Source of the DNA: Sulfurovum sp.
GTDB lineage: Bacteria; Campylobacterota; Campylobacteria; Campylobacterales; Sulfurovaceae
Direction: 5' to 3'
NCBI GenBank assembly: GCA_026989435.1
Contig: JALSJI010000044.1
Coordinates: 1 to 64,000 of the forward strand
Length of the DNA: 64,000 bases
The position numbers and the translations under genes were made by a program. Every line of letters starts with the position of its first letter. The first letter of the stretch is position 1. Under the pieces are notes generated by a model. It did no database searches. It saw nothing but the letters and a program-made list of their open reading frames with translations, and was not told the origin of the DNA. Positions 45,969 to 56,868 of the stretch are shown piece after piece.

Positions 45969-48284
45969 TTAGACATCCAGATGTTTTACGTCTTTTGCGT
46001 GACTCTCTATATAGTTTCTACGAGGTTCAACCTCATCGCCCATAAAGAGTACAAAGGTGTCTGCCGCTGATGTATCGTCACCGATTTTCACCTGCAGTAG
46101 TCTTCTATTTTCCGGTGTCATTGTGGTCTCCCAGAGTTGTTCCGGGTTCATCTCTCCTAACCCTTTATAGCGTTGAATATATGCCCCTTTTTTAGCAGAT
46201 GACTCTACTAGCTCAAAGAGTTCTAGTAGATCTTTATCTTGAAACTCCTCAGTGATATGTTCTTGTATTTTTTGGTGGATATGAATAGCTTCATTGTAAT
46301 GTGGATTCGTAAAGAGTATATCGTCTACGATAAGCTCTTCAAGTCCATCATTGGTTTGTACAAAAAGGTGAATGACCGTATCATTAATGGTTTTGTTTAA
46401 AATATTATATCCCAGTTCCGTGATAAATTTTTCTATGGTTTTTGCAAGTGCTTTATTGTCTGTACCTACTATATCGGGGTTTTCTATCATATAGCGTAAA
46501 ACTTCGGGTAGGGCAAAACGTTTTTCTATCTCTTTGAGTGTCATGCGATAGTAGGCAACAAGCTTAAAGAGATCAATAAGATCAGCTTTTCCCATTGTCT
46601 TGCTCTCAATTTCCGTAATACCGTTTTCTATCAGATACTCGGCAAGTGCTTTTTCATCTTTTAGGTAGACTTCATTTTTCCCTTTTTTGTAGCGGTAAAG
46701 AGGGGGTTGGGCAAGATAAAGGTAACCTTTTTCTATCACAGGTTTTAAAAATCTATAAAAAAATGTCATCAGCAGGGTTTGGATATGAGAACCGTCTACA
46801 TCGGCATCGGTCATAATGATAATTTTATGATAGCGTAGTTTTTCTTCATTAAATTCGTCACCGATACCGCAACCAAGTGCAGTAATCATATTTTTGATTT
46901 CATCAGATTTTAAAATTTTTTCCAAACGGGCTTTTTCAACATTTAATATTTTACCCTTAAGGGGTAGAATCGCTTGGAATACTCTGTCACGTCCCTGTTT
47001 TGCCGAGCCTCCTGCCGAGTCTCCCTCAACCAGATAAATTTCTGAAATTTCAGGGTCTTTGCTTTGGCAGTCTGCAAGTTTACCGGGGAGCGTGCCGACA
47101 CTCATAGAGTCCTTGCGTTTTACCAGATCTTTGGCGCGTTTTGCAGCGTCGCGTCCACGTGCGGCTAAAAGAACCTGTGCCATGATGGCTTTGGCCTCTA
47201 TAGGGTTTTCTTCCAGATACTTATTGAACTGTTCGGAGAAGAATTTTTGTACCAAGGGACGCACATAACTTGAACCGAGTTTGCCTTTTGTCTGTCCTTC
47301 AAATTGCGGTTCGGGTACACGTACGGAGACAATAGCTATGAGACCCTCTTTGCAGTCGTCTCCTGTGATTTTGGTGTGTTTCTCTTTGGCATTGGCATTT
47401 TTGGAGATATAAGAGGCAATAGATCGTGTAAGTCCTGCTCTAAAACCTGCCTCATGCGTACCGCCTTCAATTGTTTTGATATTGTTGACAAAGGAGAGTG
47501 ATTTTTCAGAATCTGCATCACAATACATCAGTGCAATATCTATTTCGATATCATCGGCTTTTCCCTGAAAAAACTGTGCAGTAGAGATGGGCTCTTTTGT
47601 GTTCATATCTTCTACAAACTGTTTAATTCCCCCTTCAAAATGATAGACCTCATTTGTGCCGTCACGTTCATCTTTGAACTCGATGGTTATTTTAGGATTT
47701 AGATAACAAAGCTCTTTAAATCTCTTCATTAAGATCTCTTTTTGGAAGGTTACAGAGTCTTTAAATATAGAATCATCCGGCCAAAACTCGATTTTGGTAC
47801 CATGTTTATTTGTTTTATCCGTTGATGACAAAGGTGCAGCGGGGATGCCTTTTTCAAACTCTTGTGTATGGACTTGTTTATCTTTAAAAATGGTAAGATG
47901 GAGCTTTTTAGAGAGAGCATTGACAACGGAGACTCCTACCCCATGCAGTCCACCGGATACTTTATAGGTATCCTTGTCGAATTTTCCGCCTGCATGCAGT
48001 ACGGTAAGAACAACGGTTGCAGCAGATATCTTTTCCGTGGGGTGCTCGGCAACGGGGATACCGCGTCCATTATCTTCAATAATAGCAGATCCCTCTTTGG
48101 TGAGTGTAACTTTGATGGTGTCGCAATGACCGGCCATAGCTTCATCTATAGAGTTGTCTACGACCTCATAGACTAGGTGATGGAGCCCTTTGGTCGAGGT
48201 GTCTCCAATGTACATTCCCGGTCTTTTTCTTACCGCTTCTAGTCCTTTAAGGACTTTGATATTGCTAGCACCGTATTCTGCCAT
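45969..48284 (-). CDS. gyrB: DNA gyrase subunit B
   Basis: VRKRPGMYIGDTSTKGLHHLVYEVVDNSIDEAMAGHCD; EGDSAGGSAKQGRDR; DADVDGSHI. Confidence 0.98.
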   Translation of the reverse strand: MAEYGASNIKVLKGLEAVRKRPGMYIGDTSTKGLHHLVYEVVDNSIDEAMAGHCDTIKVTLTKEGSAIIEDNGRGIPVAEHPTEKISAATVVLTVLHAGGKFDKDTYKVSGGLHGVGVSVVNALSKKLHLTIFKDKQVHTQEFEKGIPAAPLSSTDKTNKHGTKIEFWPDDSIFKDSVTFQKEILMKRFKELCYLNPKITIEFKDERDGTNEVYHFEGGIKQFVEDMNTKEPISTAQFFQGKADDIEIDIALMYCDADSEKSLSFVNNIKTIEGGTHEAGFRAGLTRSIASYISKNANAKEKHTKITGDDCKEGLIAIVSVRVPEPQFEGQTKGKLGSSYVRPLVQKFFSEQFNKYLEENPIEAKAIMAQVLLAARGRDAAKRAKDLVKRKDSMSVGTLPGKLADCQSKDPEISEIYLVEGDSAGGSAKQGRDRVFQAILPLKGKILNVEKARLEKILKSDEIKNMITALGCGIGDEFNEEKLRYHKIIIMTDADVDGSHIQTLLMTFFYRFLKPVIEKGYLYLAQPPLYRYKKGKNEVYLKDEKALAEYLIENGITEIESKTMGKADLIDLFKLVAYYRMTLKEIEKRFALPEVLRYMIENPDIVGTDNKALAKTIEKFITELGYNILNKTINDTVIHLFVQTNDGLEELIVDDILFTNPHYNEAIHIHQKIQEHITEEFQDKDLLELFELVESSAKKGAYIQRYKGLGEMNPEQLWETTMTPENRRLLQVKIGDDTSAADTFVLFMGDEVEPRRNYIESHAKDVKHLDV

Positions 48285-48407
48285 GTATTGCTCCGTTTAT
48301 TGGGTTTATAATATAATGATTTTATCTAAATTTGGCTTAGGAAAGAGGGCATGGCTATATCGGGAAACCAAGAAGAGACAGAGTCAATAAAGATAGAGAT
48401 ACGGAGG

Positions 48408-49433
48408 TTAAAGCAACATGCCTGATTGCTGTTTTTTTGTACGGACAATATCGATTTTATTTGGGTCTATAAACTGTTTTTTCTCATAAGCATCAAGTGC
48501 ATAACGTCCTATCATCGCTGCATTGTCGGAGCAGTATTCAAAGGGGGCAACGTGGAGTTTTTTTCCAAACTCTTTACAGAGTACTTCATAGGCATTTCGT
48601 ATGTACCGGTTTGCTGAAGCTCCGCCTACAACGGCAAAGTCTTTGATGGGTTCTTTTGCAAAGATTTTTTTGCTTTTTTGCAAGAGGTGCAGCGTGACTG
48701 CTTTTTGAAAAGAGGCACAGAGGTCTGCTTTGTCTTGCTCGCTCATACTTTCTCTTCCTCCACAGGCTTCTACTTTGAGTCGTACAGCATTTTTAAGTCC
48801 AGAGAGAGAAAAGGCAATACGCGGAGAATTGCGTAGTGGTATAGGCAAATCAAAACGGTTTTCATCCCCTTTTAGGGCAAGCTTTTCAATAAGTGGACCA
48901 CCGGGGTAGCCCATCCCCATCATTTTGGCACATTTGTCAAAGCTCTCTCCTACGGAGTCGTCTATAGAAGTAGCCAGTATCTCCATATGTTCAAAATGCT
49001 CAGCGCGTATCACTTGCGTATGTCCTCCTGAGATGAGAAGTGTAAGTAGGGGGAAGGTGGATGTTTTTTCAATAAATAAAGAGTAGATATGACCCTTTAG
49101 GTGGTGCACGGGAATCAGGGGGATATTGAGCAACACAGCCAAGGTTTTTGCCATTGCAATTCCCTCTAAGAGCGTTACACTAAGCCCCGGCTGGTTCGTT
49201 ACGGCTATAGCTTTGAGTCTGTTAAAGTAGGGGGTGAGCTCTTTGAGTAGTGCAGGAAGAGCCACCGCATGCAGGCGGGAGGCAAGTTCAGGTACCACTC
49301 CTCCATAGCAAGCGTGTTCAGCCTCTTGAGAGATTTTTTTATGATAGATGAGTTTTTTTGTGGCTATATCGGTGATAGCTACGGAGCTATCGTCACAGCT
49401 AGATTCGATGCTAAGTATCATTTTTTTTCTCAC
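48408..49433 (-). CDS. tsaD: tRNA N6-adenosine threonylcarbamoyltransferase
   Basis: [15 protein letters not shown]...[12 protein letters not shown]...[11 protein letters not shown]...[10 protein letters not shown]. Confidence 0.97.
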   Translation of the reverse strand: MRKKMILSIESSCDDSSVAITDIATKKLIYHKKISQEAEHACYGGVVPELASRLHAVALPALLKELTPYFNRLKAIAVTNQPGLSVTLLEGIAMAKTLAVLLNIPLIPVHHLKGHIYSLFIEKTSTFPLLTLLISGGHTQVIRAEHFEHMEILATSIDDSVGESFDKCAKMMGMGYPGGPLIEKLALKGDENRFDLPIPLRNSPRIAFSLSGLKNAVRLKVEACGGRESMSEQDKADLCASFQKAVTLHLLQKSKKIFAKEPIKDFAVVGGASANRYIRNAYEVLCKEFGKKLHVAPFEYCSDNAAMIGRYALDAYEKKQFIDPNKIDIVRTKKQQSGMLL

Positions 49434-49953
49434 TAATTTTCTTTTCTATCCATTCCCATTTGCCATACCCGCTTTCGGTACTAATATGTCCTGCACGTTT
49501 TAGTATCGTAAGTCCGGCTTTAAAATGTGTGGACAAGGCTTTGGCTTCATTCACTTGAATCCAAGGGTCGTTATCTGAGATGATGATATGTTTCTCTTTT
49601 GCATAGAGGTGTTGCGGCAAGGGAGCGGGGAAAAAGGTTTTGATGGTTTTCTCTTTGGTATCAAGACTTGGAGGAGAGACCATAAAGAGTCGTTCTACTT
49701 CTTTGGCTACTCCCTCTTCGCAAAGCCACATCCATAAGGTATTTGCAAGGGAGTGGCACACGACCGTATCAGGGGTAAAGTCTTTTAAAATTTGTGTTAC
49801 CTGTTTCATCCATCTGTTTTTAGAAGGGAAGTGACAGTTGTCTAGCAGGGGGAAAGAGACAGTTCCGTAATTTTTGGCTATCTCTGCGGCTAGTTCTGCT
49901 TGCCAATGAGGCGCATCCGAGCCTCCCCATCCGTGTAAAATAAGGACTTTCAT
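49411..49953 (-). CDS. RBBP9/YdeN-type alpha/beta hydrolase
   Basis: [23 protein letters not shown]...[14 protein letters not shown]...[17 protein letters not shown]. Confidence 0.85.
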   Translation of the reverse strand: MKVLILHGWGGSDAPHWQAELAAEIAKNYGTVSFPLLDNCHFPSKNRWMKQVTQILKDFTPDTVVCHSLANTLWMWLCEEGVAKEVERLFMVSPPSLDTKEKTIKTFFPAPLPQHLYAKEKHIIISDNDPWIQVNEAKALSTHFKAGLTILKRAGHISTESGYGKWEWIEKKISEKKNDT

Positions 49954-51041
49954 AGAGCCTCCTTGCGATCAGAGACATATTTACGTACCTCTGCATCTAT
50001 TTGTATAATTTCATTGATATTTTTGGCTTTGATATTACCAAATTTATCATAGGCATCCAAAACCAGTTCACTCATCTCAAAAAAACGACACTGCTCTTTT
50101 TGAAACTTCTCAATAGCTATTTCATTTGCCGCATTGACAACCACGCCTAAGTGTGGATTATGAAGTATATCTTCTTTAATATTCCAAATAGGATAGCGTG
50201 ACGCTTCTATGGGTAAAAACTCCAAGGGTCCAATGTCGAGCAAATTTGTAGGAGGGAGTATCTGTTCTGTGACTTCGCCTTGAAGGGCAAAAGCAATAGG
50301 CAGTTTCATGTCCACCCCTGCAAAGTGTGCCGTGGTGGAACCGTCTTTAAATTCACATAGCGCATGGATGATAGACTTTTTTTCTATGACTGCATCGATA
50401 TTTGAGGTATCAAAAAGCCATTTGGCTTCAAGCAGTTCAAAAAGTTTGTTTGTCATGGTGGCGGAATCTATGGTGATTTTATCTCCCATAGACCAATTGG
50501 GGTGTTTGAGTGCATCGGAAAACTTTGCATCTTTCATTTTCTCTATCTCCCAGTCTCTAAAAGCCCCGCCACTTGCAGTAATGTAGAGTTTAGATATAGG
50601 ACGCTCATTAATAAGGTACCACAGACCAAAGTGTTCTGAGTCGATGACGGTGATGAGAGAGATATCTATAAACTCTCCTGCAACGACCAAAGACTCTTTG
50701 TTGGCAAGTGCTACGCGTTTACCCAAACTAGTGGCTTTAAGTGTAGGTGCCAACCCTATGTAGCCTACTAGGGCATTGACGATCAACTCACTTTCGGACT
50801 CTTCTATAAGAGTGAGTATCGCTGCATCCCCACAGCGTACATCGGGGTGACTGACTTTGTGCCTGTCTGCTTCATCGGCAATGACGATTACTTTGGGATG
50901 ATGTTTGGCTATTTGCCGGTTTAGCAGGTCAATATTTGAGCCTGCGACCATTGCTTCAACGGCAATACTGTATTGTTCCGCAATGGCAAGGGTGTTGATA
51001 CCTATAGAACCTGTAGAGCCCAACAGAACCATTGAATGCAT
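49950..51041 (-). CDS. dxr: 1-deoxy-D-xylulose 5-phosphate reductoisomerase
   Basis: MVLLGSTGSIGINTLAIAEQY...ALANKESLVVAGEFI...TIDSATMTNKLFELLEAKWLFD. Confidence 0.97.
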   Translation of the reverse strand: MHSMVLLGSTGSIGINTLAIAEQYSIAVEAMVAGSNIDLLNRQIAKHHPKVIVIADEADRHKVSHPDVRCGDAAILTLIEESESELIVNALVGYIGLAPTLKATSLGKRVALANKESLVVAGEFIDISLITVIDSEHFGLWYLINERPISKLYITASGGAFRDWEIEKMKDAKFSDALKHPNWSMGDKITIDSATMTNKLFELLEAKWLFDTSNIDAVIEKKSIIHALCEFKDGSTTAHFAGVDMKLPIAFALQGEVTEQILPPTNLLDIGPLEFLPIEASRYPIWNIKEDILHNPHLGVVVNAANEIAIEKFQKEQCRFFEMSELVLDAYDKFGNIKAKNINEIIQIDAEVRKYVSDRKEAL

Positions 51042-51043
51042 TT

Positions 51044-51820
51044 TTATATCAAGGCCTGCAGTGTAATAAGCATCATTGGTGCAGCAAAGAGATAGCCATC
51101 TATCCTATCTAGAACACCACCGTGTCCCGGCAAGATATTACCGGAGTTTTTTACCCCTGCTTCGCGTTTAAGATAAGATTCAAACAGATCACCAAATACA
51201 GAGGCTGTTGCGGCGATGAACGTGACTGGTAGCGCAGTCCAAAACGGTACGGTAAGCGTCCCTATATATGTGCCTAAAAAAGTTGCTAAGAGAATACCTC
51301 CAAAGAGACCTTCGAGGGTTTTGTTTGGGCTTGTATCGGAAAATTTTGTTTTGCCTATGGTTTTTCCGACAATATAAGCACCGGTATCCGTGATGGCGAC
51401 AAGAACAAGGAGCCACAGCAGCACTTTGATACTATACTCTGCGTAGAGTACAAGTATAAACAGCATACTGCTAAAGGGGTAGAGAAAAGGGAGGATAAGA
51501 GATTTTTCTATGTGTTGGAAATAGGCCAAAGAGGATGCTAAAACAATTGCAATGAAGAAAAAGAGATGTGTACTTGGATAAAAGTAGGCTATATTCCATA
51601 GTAAGGCAAACCAAAGATATGCTACAAAAGAGACTATTTTAAAAAGCTGCATCGCTTCATGAAAAGCAAGCAGAGAGATTACGCCTAAAAAAAGCCATAT
51701 GAGAAAATAACTATCTATCAAGCCTACTAAGAGCACAAGAGAGATTAAAGCCAAAGCTGTCACGGTACGCTGTTGAAAAGTAGTCAAATTTTTGAACATA
51801 AGATATCCTCGCCAAGTCAT
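51044..51820 (-). CDS. cdsA: Phosphatidate cytidylyltransferase
   Basis: DTGAYIVGKTIGKTKFSDTSPNKTLEGLFGG...SVFGDLFESYLKREAGVKNSGNILPGHGGVLDRIDGYL. Confidence 0.96.
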   Translation of the reverse strand: MTWRGYLMFKNLTTFQQRTVTALALISLVLLVGLIDSYFLIWLFLGVISLLAFHEAMQLFKIVSFVAYLWFALLWNIAYFYPSTHLFFFIAIVLASSLAYFQHIEKSLILPFLYPFSSMLFILVLYAEYSIKVLLWLLVLVAITDTGAYIVGKTIGKTKFSDTSPNKTLEGLFGGILLATFLGTYIGTLTVPFWTALPVTFIAATASVFGDLFESYLKREAGVKNSGNILPGHGGVLDRIDGYLFAAPMMLITLQALI

Positions 51821-51848
51821 AGAGCTATAGATTATAGCACGCTTTGCG

Positions 51849-53192
51849 TTAAACTCTTATTTCAACACCCTCTTTTAGAACAGAAAGCGTTTGGTATTTA
51901 TCATACTCTACATGTGCACCTTCTTGTATTTTGACAAATTTTCGTTTGGTGTAGTCTACGAGATAATTTCCCGCTTGTTTTGTGGAGAAGTCTACACAGA
52001 GTTTTGCTGCAGTCTCAAGTACGCTTTGGGGAAGGTTTTGTTTGTCTGTGCGAATAATGACATGCGAACCGGGGATTTCTCTAGTATGCATCCAGATATC
52101 GTTGCCCTTTGCAAGAGAAAGGAGTTTTTGGTTCTCGTTTGCATTGCGTCCTACAAGGACTTTATACTCCTCTATCCAAAAGAGTTCACACTCTTTTACT
52201 TTCTCTTTTTTACGTAGAGATCTGGCGCGTTTTGGCACTAGAAGTTCAAGGGCATACGGGGTATTTGCCTCTTGCAGCGCATTGTAGATATTTTCATAAA
52301 ATAGGATTTTTGATTTGAGGTTTTCCTCCTCTATGTAGATGTTTTTTGCCTTTGTTTTGGCACGCTTGGAGAGTTTGAAATAGTAGTCCGGAATGCGGGT
52401 TGTTTTTATCTCCTTGGGTATGGGTACGGTAATGTTGTTACCTTCAAAATCATAGGTTTCAAGTCGGGTATCATAGGCTTTTATCCTGTGTAGATTCGCT
52501 AAGACAATATGCCCCGTTTTTTGATATTCGGATGCTTGAAGCTCTAGTTTTTCTTTGTTGGGGAGTAGCTTTAAAAGCTCTTTTAGTTTTTTGATTTTTT
52601 TTGCAACAGTAGAGCATTTTTGTTGTTTAAGCGTAAGCAGTTTTTTATCCTGAATATCTCTATATCTCTCTTCTAGGTATGTATCAATATCGTCTATGCG
52701 AATGGACTCTTCTTTGTGTGTAAAAGGGGGGAGTTCAAGCAGAGTAACCCCGGGTCGGATGACACGAAACGAGCTGTTGTTGTCGATGTGCCTGAGGGCC
52801 TCGATAACTACCTCGTTCTCATCTAGTAAAATCGCATTGGTATGTCTGCCCGTAAATTCTAGCTGCAGATAGATGATTTTATCTTTATAGCTACTTTTAG
52901 GAGCAATCGTAAAACGTAAAATGCGGTCATCATTGGGCATTGTAACACAAAGGAGTTTAGCACCTGAGAGCAATGAATACAGCAGGGTATCAAAGGGCGC
53001 GTGATATCCTTGAAGAGGTCTTTTAGGAGGTGCTTTGTAGATAGTACTCTCACCGCGAGTAAGGTTGAAAAAATAACTTTGGTATTTCTCAAACATAATC
53101 TCAATCGTATTGTCTTCTATACGCCTTGCACGGCTGATGAAGGTAAAGTCTTTAAGACGTTCGGTGATAGCGTAGAGTATGTAACGTTTCAT
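51849..53192 (-). CDS. NFACT-family (RqcH/FbpA-like) protein
   Basis: VGRNANENQKLLSLAKGNDIWMHTREIPGSHVIIRT NFACT-R motif with coiled-coil middle. Confidence 0.9.
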   Translation of the reverse strand: MKRYILYAITERLKDFTFISRARRIEDNTIEIMFEKYQSYFFNLTRGESTIYKAPPKRPLQGYHAPFDTLLYSLLSGAKLLCVTMPNDDRILRFTIAPKSSYKDKIIYLQLEFTGRHTNAILLDENEVVIEALRHIDNNSSFRVIRPGVTLLELPPFTHKEESIRIDDIDTYLEERYRDIQDKKLLTLKQQKCSTVAKKIKKLKELLKLLPNKEKLELQASEYQKTGHIVLANLHRIKAYDTRLETYDFEGNNITVPIPKEIKTTRIPDYYFKLSKRAKTKAKNIYIEEENLKSKILFYENIYNALQEANTPYALELLVPKRARSLRKKEKVKECELFWIEEYKVLVGRNANENQKLLSLAKGNDIWMHTREIPGSHVIIRTDKQNLPQSVLETAAKLCVDFSTKQAGNYLVDYTKRKFVKIQEGAHVEYDKYQTLSVLKEGVEIRV

Positions 53193-53281
53193 TTGGATTT
53201 CTTTTGGAGTAAATAGTTACGATATTTTAGCATAATTTTATTTCGCTATAATTCACATAATATATAGTTAAGGATAAGATG

Positions 53282-54562
53282 ATGGGTCAAACAATAACGG
53301 AAAAGATTTTTTCGGAACACGCGGGGCGTGAGGTAAGAGCAGGAGAGATCGTTAGAGTACCTATTGATATGACGATAGGGAACGATATTACAACACCTAT
53401 TTCCATTAAGGCATTTGAGGAGAGCGGTGTAGAAAAATTGGCCAATCCAGACGGTTTTGCTATAGTGATGGATCACTATATTCCGGCAAAAGATATCGCC
53501 TCGGCCAATCAGGCAAAAATAAGCCGGGATTTTGCTTATAAGCATAACCTAAAGTATTTTTTTGATGAAAAAGATATGGGGATTGAGCATGCTTTGCTCC
53601 CTGAAAAGGGGCTTATCGTGCCCGGTGATGTAATTATCGGTGCCGACTCTCATACTTGTACTCACGGCGCACTGGGTGCCTTTGCTACGGGTATGGGTAG
53701 TACGGATATCTCTTTTTCCATTATTACCGGAGGCAACTGGTTTAAGGTACCCGAATCTATTAAGGTGACACTTACAGGTAAACCGGCAGAGCATATTTAC
53801 GGTAAAGATATTATTTTAGAACTGATTCGTATCTTAGGTGTGGATGGCGCATTATATAAAGCCATAGAGTTCACGGGAGAGGGTATACGGTATTTAGGCA
53901 TGGCAGATAGGTTTTCTATGTGCAATATGGCGATAGAAGCGGGGGCGAAAAATGGTATTTTTGCTATTGATGAGGTTTCTCAAGCCTATTTGGACGAGAG
54001 AGCAGAAATGAATGGTGGGTTAAGAAGCGAGCCTAAAGTATACTATTCTGATATAGATGCTATTTATGCTCAGGAGATTACTATCGACATGGCATCTCTC
54101 TCTCCGGTGATTGCCTATCCCTATTTACCGTCAAACGGCAGACCTATAGAACAGGCTGTAGAAGATGATTTGAAAATCGATCAGGTGATGATAGGTTCAT
54201 GCACAAATGGGCGTATAGAGGATTTGAGAATTGCAGCTAAGATTGTCAAGGGCAGAAGGGTCGCTCCTCATACACGTATGATAGTTACTCCTGCTACCCA
54301 AAAGATACTGCTTCAGGCGCAGGATGAGGGCTTAATGAGTACGCTTATTGAGGCAGGAGCAGTAGTCTCTAATCCTACTTGTGGTGCTTGTCTTGGCGGG
54401 TATATGGGGATACTCGGTGACGGAGAGCGTTGTGTGGCTACAACGAATAGAAACTTCGTAGGACGTATGGGTGCTAGAACTTCTGAAATTTACTTGGCAA
54501 ACTCAGCAGTGGCGGCAGCCTCTGCTATAGCAGGCAAGATAGTAGATCCTAGAGATATTTAA
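53282..54562 (+). CDS. leuC: 3-isopropylmalate dehydratase large subunit
   Basis: MGQTITEKIFSEHAGREV...DSHTCTHGALGAFATGMGSTD...IGSCTNGRIEDLRIAAKI...NPTCGACLGGYMGIL. Confidence 0.93.
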   Translation: MGQTITEKIFSEHAGREVRAGEIVRVPIDMTIGNDITTPISIKAFEESGVEKLANPDGFAIVMDHYIPAKDIASANQAKISRDFAYKHNLKYFFDEKDMGIEHALLPEKGLIVPGDVIIGADSHTCTHGALGAFATGMGSTDISFSIITGGNWFKVPESIKVTLTGKPAEHIYGKDIILELIRILGVDGALYKAIEFTGEGIRYLGMADRFSMCNMAIEAGAKNGIFAIDEVSQAYLDERAEMNGGLRSEPKVYYSDIDAIYAQEITIDMASLSPVIAYPYLPSNGRPIEQAVEDDLKIDQVMIGSCTNGRIEDLRIAAKIVKGRRVAPHTRMIVTPATQKILLQAQDEGLMSTLIEAGAVVSNPTCGACLGGYMGILGDGERCVATTNRNFVGRMGARTSEIYLANSAVAAASAIAGKIVDPRDI

Positions 54563-55287
54563 AAGTTTGGATCAAATCCAAAATTCGGTTCCCCAAAACT
54601 TTGTTGAGCAAGTGAGGGGTCAGTATACCCATATTGGAGGGATTTTCCTCTGAGCATCATAATGTCCATTTTTGGATCTATGCCTTTTGGACAAGCAAGC
54701 GTGCACTCTCCACATAAAGTACAGTCCCACACACCATTGGTTTGCACGTTATCTATAATTCCTTTTACATCCTCCTCACGTTTATCTACACTATATCGGT
54801 ATGCACGCGTAAGAGAAAAAGGGCCTAAAAAATCAGGGTTTACTACATATACGGGACAAGCAGAGTAGCAGGAGTTACAGAGTATGCAGTCCGTTTGGCG
54901 TTCTGTTAGTTTTTCATCTTTTGGGCTAGAGCATGCTTCTTTTGCACTATGGAGCCATGCCGTACTTTTAACCAGTGTCTCTTTTGCTCTGTTTTTATCT
55001 ACTTTTAGGTCACGAAGGATTGGGTGGTAATTGAGTGGTTCTACTATATCGCCGTCTTGTATTTTATAGGCACAGGAAAGTTGCTCTTTGCCATTGACTC
55101 TAACTGCACAGGTACCGCAGACAGAAGCACGGCAACCTGCCGTGAAGGTGAGTGTGGGATCTTGTGTTTTTTTAATCTCCATGAGTGCATGTAAGAGGGT
55201 GGTCTCTTTCTCTTCTAGCGTGTATGATTGAAGGCTATTTGTCTCTGATCTAAGTATTTGTAATATCATGCATTCTCCTTCTTCCAC
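54559..55287 (-). CDS. Succinate dehydrogenase/fumarate reductase-like iron-sulfur protein
   Basis: TAGCRASVCGTCAVRVNGKEQLSC; CILCNSCYSACPVY; CTLCGECTLACPKGIDP. Confidence 0.92.
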   Translation of the reverse strand: MEEGECMILQILRSETNSLQSYTLEEKETTLLHALMEIKKTQDPTLTFTAGCRASVCGTCAVRVNGKEQLSCAYKIQDGDIVEPLNYHPILRDLKVDKNRAKETLVKSTAWLHSAKEACSSPKDEKLTERQTDCILCNSCYSACPVYVVNPDFLGPFSLTRAYRYSVDKREEDVKGIIDNVQTNGVWDCTLCGECTLACPKGIDPKMDIMMLRGKSLQYGYTDPSLAQQSFGEPNFGFDPNF

Positions 55288-56867
55288 TGGAAGACTATGT
55301 GGTTTTTAAACTTTTCATCATCTAGCTCTGCAAACTCTTCTTTATAGTGTGCTCCACGGCTTTCATCTCTGGCGATGGCTGCGGAGACTATGGTGGAGCT
55401 AAGCAGTAGGGCATTTGCAAACTCTAAGAAGTCTGTGAGGTTTGTGTTGTTGGTTTTTCTCTTGTCTGCTATGCCCATGTTTCCTAAGTTTTCCTGTGTG
55501 TCTATGATGTAGTTTAGGGCTTCATTTAAAGAGGCATTGTTTCGGACGATACCTACTTTTTCATAAAAGAGTGTTCCTAATGCTTCGCGTTTGTCGTAGA
55601 AGTTTTCTGTAGGGGTTTTACTGTAGAGGTTTTCTAGGTAGTTTTTATCTTGTTGTAGTTGTGTATCGCTAGCAGGTTTGATTGAAGCTAAAGAGGCATA
55701 TTTGTAAGCACTCTCTCCTGCACGTTTCCCAAAAGCGGTGATTTCCAGTAAGGAGTTTCCTCCTAGACGGTTGGCTCCATGCACTTTGGCATTGGAGCAT
55801 TCACCTACGGCAAAACAGCCTTTTATGCCGTCCACTGCCATAGTGTGGTCAACATCTATGCCACCCATAGAGTAGTGAGCCACAGGCTTGATGGGTATGA
55901 GTTGTGTAGCCGGGTCTACATTTTCATGTAACTTGCATAGAGCCACTTCTTGGGGGAGGAGTTCCATGAGTTTTTCCTCACCTAAGTGACGTACATCAAG
56001 AAAGACTTCGTACCCTTGCTTAAACTGTTCAAAAATGGCACGAGATACCACGTCACGAGGTTTAAGCTCATCTATAAACCTCTCACCTTTGTTGTTTACC
56101 AAATAACCCCCTTCACCTCTGGCACTCTCAGATATGAGGATGCTAGAGCTTTTAAGAGCGGTTGGGTGAAACTGTACAAACTCCATGTCAGAGATCGCAC
56201 CACCTGCACGAAGTACTGCTGCTATGCCATCGCCTGAGGCTCCTGTCATATTGGTAGTATAGTTGTGGTATAAACCGGCATAACCACCGGTAGCAATGAT
56301 GACAGACTTCGCGTCTATCTGCCTCACTTCACCCGTGCGTATATCAAGAAACGTAGCACCTTTAACGGTCTCGTCTTCTACAATAAGACTGAGTAAGTAG
56401 TGTTCATCTAAAAAGTCTATATCCTGTTTTAAGCAGGTGTCATACAAGGTATGGAGTATTTTTAGTCCCGTGTAGTCCTGGGCATAGCAGGCACGTTTGG
56501 CGCTTGCTCCGCCCATTTGACGTTGGGCGACTGTTTTGATGCCGGATTCTTTTGTTTCTACGCGAGAAAAAGGCACACCAATGCTGTCTAACCAAGCAAT
56601 GGCATGGGGTGCATCAGAACACATGGTTTCTACCATCCTCTCATCACACAGTCCTCGTGCAGACTTAATAGTATCTGCTATATGAGCGTCAACCGTGTCG
56701 TCCCCCGCATTAGAAAGAGCAGCATTCATACCACCTTGTGCCATAGAGGTTTGTGCGTTGGTAGGGTAGGCTTTAGCGACTACAAGTACAGAAGCCCCTG
56801 CATCTTTTGCAGTCAATGCAGCAGTAAGTCCTGCTCCGCCGGCACCGATAACCAGTACATCTATCAT
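55266..56867 (-). CDS. Succinate dehydrogenase/fumarate reductase-like flavoprotein
   Basis: VLVIGAGGAGLTAALTA...QTSMAQGGMNAAL...MEFVQFHPTAL...HYSMGGIDVD...GANRLGGNSLLE. Confidence 0.93.
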   Translation of the reverse strand: MIDVLVIGAGGAGLTAALTAKDAGASVLVVAKAYPTNAQTSMAQGGMNAALSNAGDDTVDAHIADTIKSARGLCDERMVETMCSDAPHAIAWLDSIGVPFSRVETKESGIKTVAQRQMGGASAKRACYAQDYTGLKILHTLYDTCLKQDIDFLDEHYLLSLIVEDETVKGATFLDIRTGEVRQIDAKSVIIATGGYAGLYHNYTTNMTGASGDGIAAVLRAGGAISDMEFVQFHPTALKSSSILISESARGEGGYLVNNKGERFIDELKPRDVVSRAIFEQFKQGYEVFLDVRHLGEEKLMELLPQEVALCKLHENVDPATQLIPIKPVAHYSMGGIDVDHTMAVDGIKGCFAVGECSNAKVHGANRLGGNSLLEITAFGKRAGESAYKYASLASIKPASDTQLQQDKNYLENLYSKTPTENFYDKREALGTLFYEKVGIVRNNASLNEALNYIIDTQENLGNMGIADKRKTNNTNLTDFLEFANALLLSSTIVSAAIARDESRGAHYKEEFAELDDEKFKNHIVFQWKKENA

Positions 56868-56868
56868 T

